A stretch of 64,000 bases of DNA. It comes from Candidatus Obscuribacterales bacterium. Lineage in GTDB: Bacteria > Cyanobacteriota > Vampirovibrionia > Obscuribacterales > Obscuribacteraceae. The stretch spans positions 172,926 through 236,925 of the forward strand of contig JAKFVQ010000020.1 of NCBI GenBank assembly GCA_021732085.1. The letters run 5' to 3'. Within the stretch, counting starts at the first letter, position 1. Each line of letters begins with the position of its first letter. Shown here piece after piece: positions 45,928 through 55,339 of the stretch. The notes beneath the pieces were generated by a model that was not told the DNA's origin, made no database searches, and was given only the letters and a program-made list of their open reading frames with translations. Position numbers and translations under genes: made by a program.

Positions 45928-47193
45928 TTACACCCCAGCTTTGGCAGGCTCCGAACTAGTTTGGCCGTTACCTGTCGGGCTGAGCTTAGGCAAGCTGAGG
46001 CTCAGAAGCAAGACGAGGATCATGACTGCGGCGCCGATGTAATAGGGGTACTCAACGCCGAGGGACTGGAAGGCGTAGCCGCCTGCGATTGGTCCGAGAA
46101 TTCGACCGAGTGTCGAAAGCGATTGTCCAACGCCCAGGACTCCGCCAACTTTCGCTGGATCAGCCAGCTTGGAAGTAAGGCTCTGGTTGGAAGGATTAAC
46201 GATGCTGGTGCCAATCGCAAGGAAGGTCATTGCGGCATAAAGACCAGGCACGCTCTTCACGAAGACGGTTAGCAATAGCCCGATACAGAGGAAAACGGAA
46301 CCAATACTGATCAATGGCTTCTCGCCATATTTTTTGGAGAGGCGTCCAATCATGCCGCCCTGAACCATGACCATGACGAAGCCAACGTAGGTGAATAGCC
46401 AGCTGATATCAACTTCTTTGAAGTTGTACCAGGCAACGGTGAGCAAAGTCAGCGTTGTCTCCATATTTGCAAAAGCAAAGGTCGAAAGGAAGAAGATAAG
46501 CAAAGACTTGCTCAGGTTGGGGCTCTTCAGCGTATCTACAATAAAGCCGCCTTCAAGACGGAAGCGATCGTGACCAGCTTGCGACCTTTCCTTTGGCTCG
46601 GGCAGCGCGAAGAGGGCAAATAGAAATGCGATGCCACTACAGGCGGCGGCAACATATCCGATCGAGTGGATGCCGAAGGTGCTCAAGGCTCCACCGAGTG
46701 CAGGACCAAGTGTGAAACCCAAACCGAACGCAGCGCCGATCATGCCCATCCCCTTGGCTCTGTTTTCAGGGGTTGTGACGTCGCAAATGTAGGCTTGGGC
46801 GACGGCAATATTTGCATTTCCGAGACCGGCAACGATTCTGGAAACAAAAAGCATACTGAGCGTGCCGGCAAACCCCCAGATGGCATAGCCGATTGCGGAC
46901 ATCGCTAGACTGATAAGAAGAATCGGCCGGCGCCCGACCGTATCTGAAAGTCGACCCCAGATGGGAGTCATGAAGAATTGCATCAGCGAATATGACATGA
47001 CAAGTAGACCGACAGTACCGGCGTCAGCCCCAAAATCGGCGGCACATTTCGGCAAAACCGGAATAATAATTCCAAATCCGACCAGATCAATAAAAACGGT
47101 CAGAAATATAAGCAGCAACGCCATTTTGCCGCTTTTTTTCTCAGACGCTTGTTTATCATCATTCACGAATATCTGTCTCCGGGCCACCAGCAT
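45928..47193 (-). CDS. MFS drug/metabolite efflux transporter (TetA-like)
   Basis: A membrane transporter of up to 421 residues with 12 predicted helices. It begins LLIFLTVFIDLVGFGIIIPVLP, typical of TetA-like 12-helix drug:H+ antiporters, has the loop 2-3 motif GRLSDTVGRRPILL (motif A), and motif C-like GAAFGLGFTLGPALGG in helix 5. The second half repeats a motif A-like GRLSKKYGEKPLI. The frame opens at 47193, but GTG 47163 with GGAG upstream is a likely start. Substrate unknown. Divergent from the following kinase gene. Confidence 0.9.
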   Translation of the reverse strand: MLVARRQIFVNDDKQASEKKSGKMALLLIFLTVFIDLVGFGIIIPVLPKCAADFGADAGTVGLLVMSYSLMQFFMTPIWGRLSDTVGRRPILLISLAMSAIGYAIWGFAGTLSMLFVSRIVAGLGNANIAVAQAYICDVTTPENRAKGMGMIGAAFGLGFTLGPALGGALSTFGIHSIGYVAAACSGIAFLFALFALPEPKERSQAGHDRFRLEGGFIVDTLKSPNLSKSLLIFFLSTFAFANMETTLTLLTVAWYNFKEVDISWLFTYVGFVMVMVQGGMIGRLSKKYGEKPLISIGSVFLCIGLLLTVFVKSVPGLYAAMTFLAIGTSIVNPSNQSLTSKLADPAKVGGVLGVGQSLSTLGRILGPIAGGYAFQSLGVEYPYYIGAAVMILVLLLSLSLPKLSPTGNGQTSSEPAKAGV

Positions 47194-47360
47194 TTGCCAA
47201 AAAGCTTATCGCAAGCGCCTGCCAGGCTTCCTTAAGGATTTTCAGGTTGGGCCCAGAGAATTGGCGGAGCCTCCATCCCATCTCGATAAATGAGCCAATT
47301 TGCTGGGTAAGCTTATGTTAAGGAGAAGCTTTAGCAGCTTTCAGAAAGACGGCCGAAAAG

Positions 47361-49364
47361 ATGAAGCTATGTCTGGTCTGCAATTTCCAATTCGGAGATG
47401 AACAGGACCTCTGTCCAAAAGATCTCTCAAGACTGGTCCCGATAGGCAAGGACCCGCTTATCGGCATGGTCATACAAGATCGCTACCGCATTGAAAGCCT
47501 TGTCGCCAAAGGCTCGATGGGTGTCATCTATAAAGCGACGCAGCAGTCGATCGGCCGAGACGTCGCAATCAAGGTCATGCACGGCTATCTGGTATCTGAC
47601 GAAGAGTCGATGAAGCGATACCATAAGGAAGCCAAAGCCGCCAGCCGCCTCAACCATCCGAACATAACGACGGTTTACGATTTCGGGGTGCTTGCCTCAG
47701 GACAACCTTATATAGTGATGGATTTGCTGCAAGGCAAAGCACTGTCCGATATCCTTCAACAACGCGGGCAGCTGACGCCGAACCAAACCATGATGGTGAT
47801 GAACCAGGTTTGCCAGGCTCTTACCGAAGCTCACGCGCGCGGAGTCGTTCACCGGGATATAAAACCGGAAAACATAGTCATCGAAGAATTGCCGGACGGG
47901 CGGAACATCCACATCAAGGTCGTGGATTTCGGTATCGCTACTTTTGCCGCCGAGGGTGAGGATACTATCGGTAAGATCACGAAGACGGGCACAGTGTGTG
48001 GCAGCCCGTTTTACATGAGCCCGGAGCAGTGCGACGGCGGAAAAGTGGACAAGCGCAGCGACTTGTATTCGCTCGGGATTGTGCTATTCGAGTGCCTTAC
48101 TGGCAAGGTGCCGTTCGATTCGAAGGATATTTACCAGGTTCTGACGATGCAGGTAAAGGACCCGCCGCCTCGTCTCAAGAAGATTCGACCAGATTTGCAA
48201 TTCTCCGATGAAATTGAGCTGGTTGTGAACAAGGCTCTGGCGAAGGAGCCGGACGCGCGTTATCAAACCGCGCAAGAATTTTGGGCGGAGCTGGCAAATG
48301 CCGGCGGAATTAAAGTGGGACGCAAGCCCGAACCGACATCGTCTATTATGCGGCCAAGTTTGCAGGCGCCTCCGCCACCGGGTGCGGTGCAGAGCGGTGG
48401 TGGCGCAGCTGGTGCTGGCGGAAATGCTGCTTCCAGGCAAGCATCAGGCGAACATGTGTTGAGTTATGCCGAACAAATTAAGTTGCAGGCTTTGGCGGCA
48501 GCTGGGGGCACGATTCCTCCGGGATCTGGTGCAAGCGCAGGCCCCGGAGTCGCCGGCGGAGCTGCGGGAACGGCAAGCGGTGACAAAGTTTCAGGAGCCT
48601 CACCCAATCCATTTTCCGGCATGGGAATTGCTGGCGCTGCGCCGGGTGCGGGAAGCAACTCAAGTTCGGGACAAATCACCTCAGCTCAAGGCGCCACAAT
48701 GGCGGGAGCCGGAGCGGGAATAGCCAGTGGGACAGCAGGCGCTGCAGCAGGCGGGCAAAATTCAGTGGCAAGTGGTGGCAAAGCAGGCGGAGCAAACATA
48801 CCGGGAGCAGCCGGTGCAAATGTCAGAGATACAGGCGATTTCGGACTAGATAACGAAGAGCTGCGCAAGAAGATCCACGAAGCATCAACAAAATTCCAAT
48901 CAGCGCCTCAGAAGCAAGAAGCATCTTCGATGATGAAGATGATCAATCTGGTAGCCCTGCCGCTGCTGACAGCGCTTGTGACAATCGCACTGTTCGGTGT
49001 CATGGCAATCGAAATGCTAAAGAGTGCCAGGTCCAACAACACGCCACAACAAGGCACAAGCACAAGCACCAACACAGGCACAGCTACTGATACGACGCAG
49101 CCGGCCCTTACGGCTGAGACGTTGATGGCGCAGGATAAGCTAGACGAAGCGCGCGCATTGCTTGAAGAGAAGAAGAACCAAGGAAAGTTGACAGAGAGCG
49201 ATCAAGTCACCCTTGATTGGACCTATGTCAAACTGTCGCGCCGGGAAGCGAAAGCAAAACGATACAAGCAAGCGGTCGCTCTTCTGGAAACTGTTTCTGA
49301 CACAATGAAAGAAGACGAAGAAGTTCAGAGCGCGCTGAAACGCTATAAGAAGTTGGCGAAGTAG
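47361..49364 (+). CDS. zinc-ribbon Ser/Thr protein kinase with Gly/Ala-rich linker and membrane anchor
   Basis: A 667-residue Hanks-type kinase. An N-terminal Cys module (CLVC with a third Cys in LCPKD, residues 4-20) is the same type as in the receiver-kinase at 17538. The kinase (42-310) is complete: AKGSMGVIYKA, Lys71 in AIKV, HRDIKPEN with Asp166, DFGIA 189-193, FYMSPEQ. A long low-complexity Gly/Ala/Ser linker (335-500) leads to one membrane helix (INLVALPLLTALVTIALFGVMAI, about 535-557) and a C-terminal outside segment of about 100 residues with helical, TPR-like pieces (LDEARALLEEKKNQGKL, RYKQAVALLETV). Likely a membrane sensor kinase; ligand unknown. Confidence 0.92.
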   Translation: MKLCLVCNFQFGDEQDLCPKDLSRLVPIGKDPLIGMVIQDRYRIESLVAKGSMGVIYKATQQSIGRDVAIKVMHGYLVSDEESMKRYHKEAKAASRLNHPNITTVYDFGVLASGQPYIVMDLLQGKALSDILQQRGQLTPNQTMMVMNQVCQALTEAHARGVVHRDIKPENIVIEELPDGRNIHIKVVDFGIATFAAEGEDTIGKITKTGTVCGSPFYMSPEQCDGGKVDKRSDLYSLGIVLFECLTGKVPFDSKDIYQVLTMQVKDPPPRLKKIRPDLQFSDEIELVVNKALAKEPDARYQTAQEFWAELANAGGIKVGRKPEPTSSIMRPSLQAPPPPGAVQSGGGAAGAGGNAASRQASGEHVLSYAEQIKLQALAAAGGTIPPGSGASAGPGVAGGAAGTASGDKVSGASPNPFSGMGIAGAAPGAGSNSSSGQITSAQGATMAGAGAGIASGTAGAAAGGQNSVASGGKAGGANIPGAAGANVRDTGDFGLDNEELRKKIHEASTKFQSAPQKQEASSMMKMINLVALPLLTALVTIALFGVMAIEMLKSARSNNTPQQGTSTSTNTGTATDTTQPALTAETLMAQDKLDEARALLEEKKNQGKLTESDQVTLDWTYVKLSRREAKAKRYKQAVALLETVSDTMKEDEEVQSALKRYKKLAK

Positions 49365-49378
49365 AACTTGAGATCGAC

Positions 49379-50350
49379 TTAGGATTCGACGAAGGCGCCA
49401 AGGCGGCGGAATTTGTTCTGGCGATCTTTGCGCAGCTCTTTTGGAGACATCTTTGTCAGCTCGTTTAAATGTCTGACCAGGGCTTCGCGCAACTTCTCAG
49501 CTGCAAAATCCGCATCATGGTGCGCGCCACCGAGGGGTTCTGTTACTACCTCGTCGGCTACTCCGAGCTGTTTGATCTCGCGGGCAGTCATCTTCATCGC
49601 CGTGCAAGCTTCAGCCACCTTGTCGGCCGAACGCCATAAAATGGATGCGCATCCTTCCGGCGAAATTACGGAATATACAGAATGCTCCAACATCAATATG
49701 CGATTGGCTACACCAATCGCCAGTGCACCACCGGAACCACCCTCACCAGTGATTACTGAAATAACAGGGACAGTGAGCCCTGAGAGTTCGCGCAGATTTA
49801 CAGCGATGGCTTCTGCCTGATTGTGCTCTTCGGCAGCAAGTCCGGGGTAGGCACCAGGCGTGTCGATCAAATTGATGATCGGCAACTGGAATTTCTCAGC
49901 ATGCTGAAACAAGCGAAGCGCCTTTCGATAACCTTCCGGCTGCGGCATTCCGAAGTTGCAATTTTTCTTCTCGTGGATGGTGCGTCCTTTTTGTGTTCCG
50001 CAAACAACCACTTTGTGGTCGCCCATTCGCAGAAGTCCAGTCACCATCGCGGGATCGTCAACGCCCTTGCGATCACCATGCATCTCAATCCATGCAGAAT
50101 CCCATCGTCCTAAATAATCGCGCGTGTAAGGGCGCTGGGGATGCCGCGCCAGCGCAAGGTGATCGATGCCACGCAAATTGCTATATAAAGAACGCTTGAG
50201 TTGATCGTATTGCTGATTCAAGCGGTCGAGGTCGTTCTCCAATTCAGGATGCGCACCCTCGCCAATTTGCTTTTCCAAAAGTTCGATTTGCTGCGCAAGT
50301 AAGGCAAGCGGTTTTTCGAATTCTAACGGAGTTATCTTTTGGTCAACCAT
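49379..50350 (-). CDS. accA: acetyl-CoA carboxylase carboxyltransferase subunit alpha
   Basis: A 323-residue subunit that with AccD transfers the carboxyl group from biotin to acetyl-CoA for fatty acid synthesis. It opens with FEKPLALLAQQIELLE, then HPQRPYTRDYLGRWDSAWIEMHGDR, the GMPQPEGYRKALRL block, IINLIDTPGAYPGLAAEE and GEGGSGGALAIGVANRILMLEHSVYSVISPEGCASILW, all diagnostic. Normal length. Second gene of accDA, 96 bases after accD. Confidence 0.98.
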   Translation of the reverse strand: MVDQKITPLEFEKPLALLAQQIELLEKQIGEGAHPELENDLDRLNQQYDQLKRSLYSNLRGIDHLALARHPQRPYTRDYLGRWDSAWIEMHGDRKGVDDPAMVTGLLRMGDHKVVVCGTQKGRTIHEKKNCNFGMPQPEGYRKALRLFQHAEKFQLPIINLIDTPGAYPGLAAEEHNQAEAIAVNLRELSGLTVPVISVITGEGGSGGALAIGVANRILMLEHSVYSVISPEGCASILWRSADKVAEACTAMKMTAREIKQLGVADEVVTEPLGGAHHDADFAAEKLREALVRHLNELTKMSPKELRKDRQNKFRRLGAFVES

Positions 50351-50446
50351 TTCTTCTCTGCTTTTTCTCGGCGTCTCGTCTCTTTAATTTGTTATCGCGG
50401 TTGTGATTCACTCATTTGCAAACCGACTTCGGAATGCACCGTTGAG

Positions 50447-51373
50447 TTATCCAGCCCTACCTGGAATAACAGGTTCAGTCTGCTGAGATGATCCTGATTT
50501 TGGTTTATTCTGTTTGGTGTGGAACTCAATCAATTGAACAAGCGTTTCACGCAACTTGGTGCGTTCGACTACCATGTCGACCTGGCCATGGCTGAGCAAA
50601 TACTCTGCCGTTTGGAAGTCTGCCGGTAGCTTTTGACGAATCGTTTGCTCGATCACGCGACGTCCCGCGAATCCGACCCGGGCACCCGGCTCAGCAATGA
50701 TGATGTCACCCAACATTGCAAAGCTGGCGGTAACGCCACCGTATGTGGGCTCGGTCAATACACTTATGTAGAGAAGCCCGGCATCATGAAAAGACTTTAG
50801 CGCTGAACTCGTCTTTGCAAGTTGCATCAAGCTAAGGATGCCTTCCTGCATTCTGGCACCACCAGAGCTGGAAAAAAGAATTAGAGGGAGGCGTTTTTCT
50901 TCAGCATGCTCGATTAGGCGCGCAACTTTTTCACCAACCACCGAGCCCATAGATCCGCCGAAGTGGCCGAAGTCCATGATGCCCAATGCTACTGGATTCT
51001 CTTCCATGGTGGCAGTGCCGCTCAGCAAGGCTTCCACAAGTCCAGATTTACGCTCGGCATCGCGCAGTCGTTTTGGATAAGGTTCCGAATCAACAAAACC
51101 GAGCGGATCAGAAGAGCGCAAGTTGGCGTCGATTTCCTCAAAGCTGCCCGGGTCTGTTAGCTGCTCTACGCGCTGCTCAGCACCGACACGGAAGTGATAA
51201 AGACACTTCGGGCAAACATGTAGATTCTCACGCAAATCTTTAGTGTAAAGAAGTTCGCGACACTGAAAACACTGGGTCCAAAGCGCGCAGTACTCCTCAG
51301 TAGTGAGCGGCTGCTTGACCTCCGCTTGCTCCTGCTTCTTCTTTCTATTGGCAAACCACTCTTTAAGATCCAT
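50447..51373 (-). CDS. accD: acetyl-CoA carboxylase carboxyltransferase subunit beta
   Basis: A 308-residue zinc-containing beta subunit. The zinc ribbon is CFQCRELLYTKDL followed by VCPKCLYHF. The crotonase-like core has the oxyanion region SSGGARMQEG, LTEPTYGGVTASFAMLGD and EPGARVGFAGRRVIEQT. ATG 51373 (MDLKEWF) matches typical AccD N-termini; the open frame to 51454 is probably not translated. First gene of an accDA operon. Divergent from rsmE. Confidence 0.97.
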   Translation of the reverse strand: MDLKEWFANRKKKQEQAEVKQPLTTEEYCALWTQCFQCRELLYTKDLRENLHVCPKCLYHFRVGAEQRVEQLTDPGSFEEIDANLRSSDPLGFVDSEPYPKRLRDAERKSGLVEALLSGTATMEENPVALGIMDFGHFGGSMGSVVGEKVARLIEHAEEKRLPLILFSSSGGARMQEGILSLMQLAKTSSALKSFHDAGLLYISVLTEPTYGGVTASFAMLGDIIIAEPGARVGFAGRRVIEQTIRQKLPADFQTAEYLLSHGQVDMVVERTKLRETLVQLIEFHTKQNKPKSGSSQQTEPVIPGRAG

Positions 51374-51534
51374 ATCGTTGTCTGACAGTCCTTCAGGTCT
51401 AGGCGCAGCGCGCTGAAATGAATTTTCAGAAAGAAATCCGCGGCTGCAAAACAAGCCACCAAAACTTCTAAATCGGATAGATTATAACATCAAAAGCCGC
51501 TTGTATTGGGCGGCGCGAAAGAGGCTGTCAGTAG

Positions 51535-52368
51535 ATGCGAATATACAGATTTTTTCCTACTGGCGCCGATATGGACGCTTTGCAACAGATTCGAGGACGA
51601 GGTCCGCAAGCAGGGATTAGCGTCACTATATCTGAACTTGATCTAATGAAACAAATCAAAAACGTACTTCGTTTAGGCGTTGGCAATCGATTTATTTTGC
51701 TCGACGGTCTGGGTACTAAATACGAAGTTGAGATTCAACAGTTCGCCAAAAATCAAATCAACTGCTCCTTGGTCTCATTCCGAACAGAGGAACGCAGAGC
51801 TCTTCCGGAAATAGAAATTGCATTGGGATTGATCAAATCGGATCGCTTCGAATGGTGCCTGGAGAAATTGACAGAGCTGGGTGTGGATCTGATAACGCCG
51901 GTTCTGACCCAGCATTGCGTTGTTAAGCATGCCGAGAAGAGCAAGGAAAAAATGCGCCGGTGGGAATCGATTGTCAGGGAGTCTGCGGAGCAATGCGAGA
52001 GGATGACGACACCACGCATAGTGACACCGGTCTCATTTTCCGAATATATATATCGCCCCGGAAGTGGTGGCACCTCGTCTGGTGATACACAGGACCTCAA
52101 GTTTATATGCGCTGAACGAAAACAAGCGGAGTCCTTGCTGAAAAGGCTTGGTGGAGAAGAGATGTCAACCAGAGGTGGTGTCGACATAAAGCATATGGAT
52201 TCAATATCTCTGATGATAGGCCCTGAAGGTGGATTCTCAGAGCATGAACTTAACGCTGCAGAAACTCAAGGATGGAAGCCTGTTTCATTGGGACCGCGAA
52301 TTCTGCGTGCTGAAACTGCTGCGATTGCCGCTTTGTCGCAAGTCGCATCAATACTGGATATGCAATAG
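51535..52368 (+). CDS. rsmE: 16S rRNA m3U1498 methyltransferase RsmE
   Basis: A 277-residue SPOUT-class methyltransferase acting on U1498 of 16S rRNA. It starts MRIYRFF, contains ALGLIKSDRFEWCLEKLTELGV, the RWESIVRESAEQCER motif and the SPOUT knot SLMIGPEGGFSEHELNAA with LGPRILRAETAAIAALS. A loop insertion around residues 170-220 (GSGGTSSGDTQD, GGEEMSTRGGVD) is longer than usual. Stands 52 bases before the yggS frame and may be co-transcribed with yggS-sepF. Confidence 0.96.
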   Translation: MRIYRFFPTGADMDALQQIRGRGPQAGISVTISELDLMKQIKNVLRLGVGNRFILLDGLGTKYEVEIQQFAKNQINCSLVSFRTEERRALPEIEIALGLIKSDRFEWCLEKLTELGVDLITPVLTQHCVVKHAEKSKEKMRRWESIVRESAEQCERMTTPRIVTPVSFSEYIYRPGSGGTSSGDTQDLKFICAERKQAESLLKRLGGEEMSTRGGVDIKHMDSISLMIGPEGGFSEHELNAAETQGWKPVSLGPRILRAETAAIAALSQVASILDMQ

Positions 52369-52498
52369 ATCGAGATCAGTAATCAGCAAAAGAAAATTCC
52401 ACTAAGCTTTCCGTTTTTGCTTGACAAAAAATTCTGTAAAGAGTCTTATAGTATCGTTTCATTCCGTTAGGAATTTCCTGCTGCGCGCGTTGAAGGGC

Positions 52499-53167
52499 AT
52501 GAGTGTGGCTGCAAATATAGCGCGCATACGCGAAAGATTTGGCGACGCGAAAGCCAAGCTGGTTGCCGTTTCTAAATATGTTGGCGTCGAGAAAGTGCTT
52601 GAAGCATTCGAAGTAGGAGTCACCGAATTTGGTGAGAGCCGAATTCAAGATGCCCTGCAAAAGAAAAGCGCAGTGCCACCACATATGGCGGAACATATAC
52701 ATTGGCACTTTATCGGACATCTTCAAACGAATAAAGTCAAAAAGGCGGTCGGGAATTTCAGTTTGATCCATTCGGTTGATTCGCTTCGGCTTGCCGAAGA
52801 GATCTCGAAAGAGGCAGTGCGGCAAGGTATTGTGCAAGCGATCCTGCTGCAGGCAAAAATAGTGATCGACGAAAACAAGTCTGGATTTTCTCCGGAAGAG
52901 CTAAAGTCCTCTTTCGCCGAAATCATGAATTTGCCCGGAATAAAAATTGAAGGATTGATGACGATGAGTCCTCTAACCGATGAAAAATCTGTTTGGGAGG
53001 AATGTTTTTCCGGACTAAAATCGCTGCGTGATGAGCTTGAGAAGTCCCACTCAGTAAAGCTTCCAGAGCTTTCGATGGGCATGTCCGATGACTGGATCGA
53101 GGCCCTCAAATGTGGTGCCACCATGGTGAGGATCGGCAGAGCAATTTTTGAAAATTCCGAAAATTAG
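52499..53167 (+). CDS. yggS: YggS/PLPBP family PLP homeostasis protein
   Basis: A 222-residue PLP-binding protein of the YggS/YlmE/PROSC family, which buffers pyridoxal phosphate. The PLP lysine is in KLVAVSKYVGVEKVL; FGESRIQDALQKK, WHFIGHLQTNKVKKAV, SVDSLRLAEEIS and the C-terminal LSMGMSDDWIEALKCGATMVRIGRAIF are conserved. ATG 52499 is chosen by family N-termini (an open frame extends to 52421). Its placement directly before sepF is the conserved ylmE-ylmF arrangement of Gram-positives and cyanobacteria. Confidence 0.96.
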   Translation: MSVAANIARIRERFGDAKAKLVAVSKYVGVEKVLEAFEVGVTEFGESRIQDALQKKSAVPPHMAEHIHWHFIGHLQTNKVKKAVGNFSLIHSVDSLRLAEEISKEAVRQGIVQAILLQAKIVIDENKSGFSPEELKSSFAEIMNLPGIKIEGLMTMSPLTDEKSVWEECFSGLKSLRDELEKSHSVKLPELSMGMSDDWIEALKCGATMVRIGRAIFENSEN

Positions 53168-53276
53168 TTGAGATAAGAAGTCAATTATCTGGTATCTTGT
53201 TTGGTGGCGGGATGAAAGTGGTGAGTCATTCGGCCAAGGTGATGGAAGGGTAAGGTCAGAGGTAAGGAGGAAGCAA

Positions 53277-53783
53277 GTGAGCCTAGTTCAAAAGTTCAAA
53301 AGTTTTTGGTTTGGTCCTGCTGACAATTATGATCAAGAAGATTTCGAAGATTTGTTCGAAACAAGCGATGAGATATATCAGACCAGCGGCCAGTTGGCGC
53401 TAGATAAAGCACCAGTCGTTGAGTCAGTTCGCGCACCAAAGGTGTTCAATAACACCAATACAAAGGTGGTCGATCACCCAAGCGCAGCAGCATCAAGCGA
53501 AGTTATGGTCATCGAGCCGCGTACATTCAATGAAGCGATGGAGATTGTCGAACACCTCCGCATTCGCAAATCAGTTCTGCTCAATTTGCATTTACTGGAT
53601 AACGAGACATCGCAACGCATTGTCGATTTCCTTTCGGGAGCTACCCATGCTATCGATGGACATCAACAACGTATCGGTGATGGCGTATTCCTGTTTGCAC
53701 CATCCACGGTGGTGATTAGCGCAGAATCAAACTCCTCCAAGGCGATTCGCGATGTGTTCTGGACAAAGACTCAGCTTTCCTAG
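53277..53783 (+). CDS. sepF: cell division protein SepF
   Basis: A 168-residue SepF. An N-terminal amphipathic helix (SLVQKFKSFWFGP), an acidic linker (QEDFEDLFETSDE), and a C-terminal globular domain with EVMVIEPRTFNEAMEIVEHLRIRKSVLLNLHLLD and ETSQRIVDFLSGATHAIDGHQQRIGDGVFLFAPSTVVIS. SepF links FtsZ filaments to the membrane and substitutes for FtsA. The start is GTG 53277 with a perfect AAGGAGG six bases upstream. Closed by a terminator at 53828. Confidence 0.97.
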   Translation: MSLVQKFKSFWFGPADNYDQEDFEDLFETSDEIYQTSGQLALDKAPVVESVRAPKVFNNTNTKVVDHPSAAASSEVMVIEPRTFNEAMEIVEHLRIRKSVLLNLHLLDNETSQRIVDFLSGATHAIDGHQQRIGDGVFLFAPSTVVISAESNSSKAIRDVFWTKTQLS

Positions 53784-53827
53784 TTTTTGGGCGGCTTCCT
53801 GACCGATCCGACCAGACAAGCAACAGC

Positions 53828-53862
53828 AGAAGTGGGCTCTAACAAAGCCCACTTCTGGTTTT
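53828..53862 (+). terminator. intrinsic terminator of sepF
   Basis: AGAAGTGGGCT (53828-53838) pairs perfectly with AGCCCACTTCT (53846-53856), loop CTAACAA, then GGTTTT. Confidence 0.9.
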
Positions 53863-54265
53863 AAACGCTCCAAGGGTTCGCAGGGCTGTCGCCTCTCTCG
53901 CCCTCTCCGTTTTAAACGCTCCAAGGGTTCGCAGGGCTGTCGCCTCTCTCGCCCTCTCCGTTTTAAACGCTCCAAGGGTTCGCAGGGCTGTCGCCCCTCT
54001 CACCCTCTCCGTTTTAGACGCTCCAAGGGTTCGCAGGGCTGTCGCCCCTCTCACCCTCTCCGTTTTAGACGCTCCAAGGGTTCGCAGGGCTGTCGCCCCT
54101 CTCACCCTCTCCGTTGTAAACGCTCCAAGGGTTCGCAGGGCTGTCGCCCCTCTCACCCTCTCCGTTTTAGACGCTCCAAGGGTTCGCAGGGCTGTCGCCC
54201 CTCTCACCCTCTCCGTTTTAGACGCTCCAAGGATTCGCAGGGCTGTCGCCCTTCTCACCCTCTAC
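53858..54265. repeat. 51-bp tandem repeat, eight copies
   Basis: Eight head-to-tail units starting at 53858 + 51n, each GTTTTAAACGCTCCAAGG-type start followed by GTTCGCAGGGCTGTCGCC and a CT-rich end. Units 1-2 and 3-8 form two sequence subtypes (CGCCTCTCTCGCC versus CGCCCCTCTCACC). Because 51 is divisible by three, frames through it stay open on both strands (a 17-residue repeat on the minus strand), but no start with ribosome site supports translation. Confidence 0.9.
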
Positions 54266-54459
54266 GCTATAGACCGATTTGATTCGTCTGCCGAGCCCTC
54301 CTCCCTCCTTTGGGGGAGATTCCAGATTCGAAAGGCAGCGGAGCTCCGCTCCACTACGTGATCTTCGCTAAAAAGCAGCTCATAAATGGCCATAACCATC
54401 GCCAAAAACCTATTATATTCTTGGCATCTCGGGGACGAACTAGTAGGAGCACTTTGCTC

Positions 54460-54966
54460 ATGAACGATTCTGGCAATCACATTCCAGGTTTTTCTGGATT
54501 TACACGATTGAACAACATCTATGGTTCGGCCAGTAACCCTGCACAATATAAATGGAATGGCGATAACGTCGTTTTGAAGCAAGGCTGCTTTGACGAGAGC
54601 GCATACTTAGCACTAAAGCTAGAAGAGCTGGCGAAAAAAGAATCGGAGCTACCTCAAGAAGAGAGGCAGCGAATTCTGGAACAGGTCGTCAAAGAAAACA
54701 ACACCTTGCTCTTCGATATGGCATCGGCACCGGAAGCACATCTGGAGCGCCTCAATAGCAGATTCGACTTTCTTCTGCAGGCTGCTTTTGCCAATTCAGA
54801 GCACGAATTCCACGTCAAAAAGTCGCGTGAAAAAATAACGAAGAGCCATTCTCTCAGCGATAACTGGATGAGCGCAGCGGCGATGACCGATCTGGTTCGC
54901 TTGAATGGCGTCGTGAAGCAGCCGCCTCCCGATTCGCGCAAATTTGTGCCAAAGGACCGCCGCTAG
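54460..54966 (+). CDS. hypothetical protein (168 aa)
   Basis: A soluble 168-residue protein starting at ATG 54460 with GGAG ten bases upstream; the frame is open further up to 54310 but without a ribosome site. The N-terminal 50 residues are polar and irregular (GFSGFTRLNNIYGSASN), the middle is a long charged helix (LKLEELAKKESELPQEERQRILEQVVKEN), and the end is basic. No family recognised; no membrane or secretion signal. Confidence 0.65.
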   Translation: MNDSGNHIPGFSGFTRLNNIYGSASNPAQYKWNGDNVVLKQGCFDESAYLALKLEELAKKESELPQEERQRILEQVVKENNTLLFDMASAPEAHLERLNSRFDFLLQAAFANSEHEFHVKKSREKITKSHSLSDNWMSAAAMTDLVRLNGVVKQPPPDSRKFVPKDRR

Positions 54967-55339
54967 ATTCGGTATCCCTATCAATCGCGTTAGCAACAGA
55001 AGGCTATGTTGAAGAATCTCCGCGCGGAGATAGAGTTGCCAATTCTAAAAGCTGGCGAACCTCCCGCGGTCGCAGCAGCGCAGCATAAGCAGCCTGGAAG
55101 ACTGCGCTCCCATTAGAACCGGCAGCCCAACGCGGATTTCTTTGACATAGCTAGCTTAAAGCCGGCGTCCCGCCGGCGGTCCCAGCAGAGCAGCATAAGC
55201 AGACGGAAGGCTGCTCTCCCATTAGAACCGGCAGCCCGACGCGGATTTCTTTGTACATAGCTAGCCTAAAAGCCGGCGTCCCGCCGGTGGTCCCAGCATA
55301 AGCAGCCGGTCCGATTATTCAAACAGCACCAAAGGCTTT
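54967..55339. repeat. intergenic direct duplication of about 110 bp
   Basis: Two imperfect copies at about 55081-55190 and 55191-55305, both with CCCATTAGAACCGGCAGCCC, CGCGGATTTCTTTG, ACATAGCTAGC and AAGCCGGCGTCCCGCCGG. The last element is itself a GCCGGC/GCCGG hairpin. A third, partial GCAGCATAAGCAG word precedes them at about 55068-55093. No gene. Confidence 0.7.

Noticed and set aside
53839..54258. Open frame encoding a 17-residue repeat on the minus strand
   Set aside because: It exists only because the 51-bp repeat period is divisible by three; no ribosome site and it overlaps the sepF terminator.
53858..54265. CRISPR array
   Set aside because: The units are contiguous 51-bp copies with no unique spacers, and there are no cas genes.
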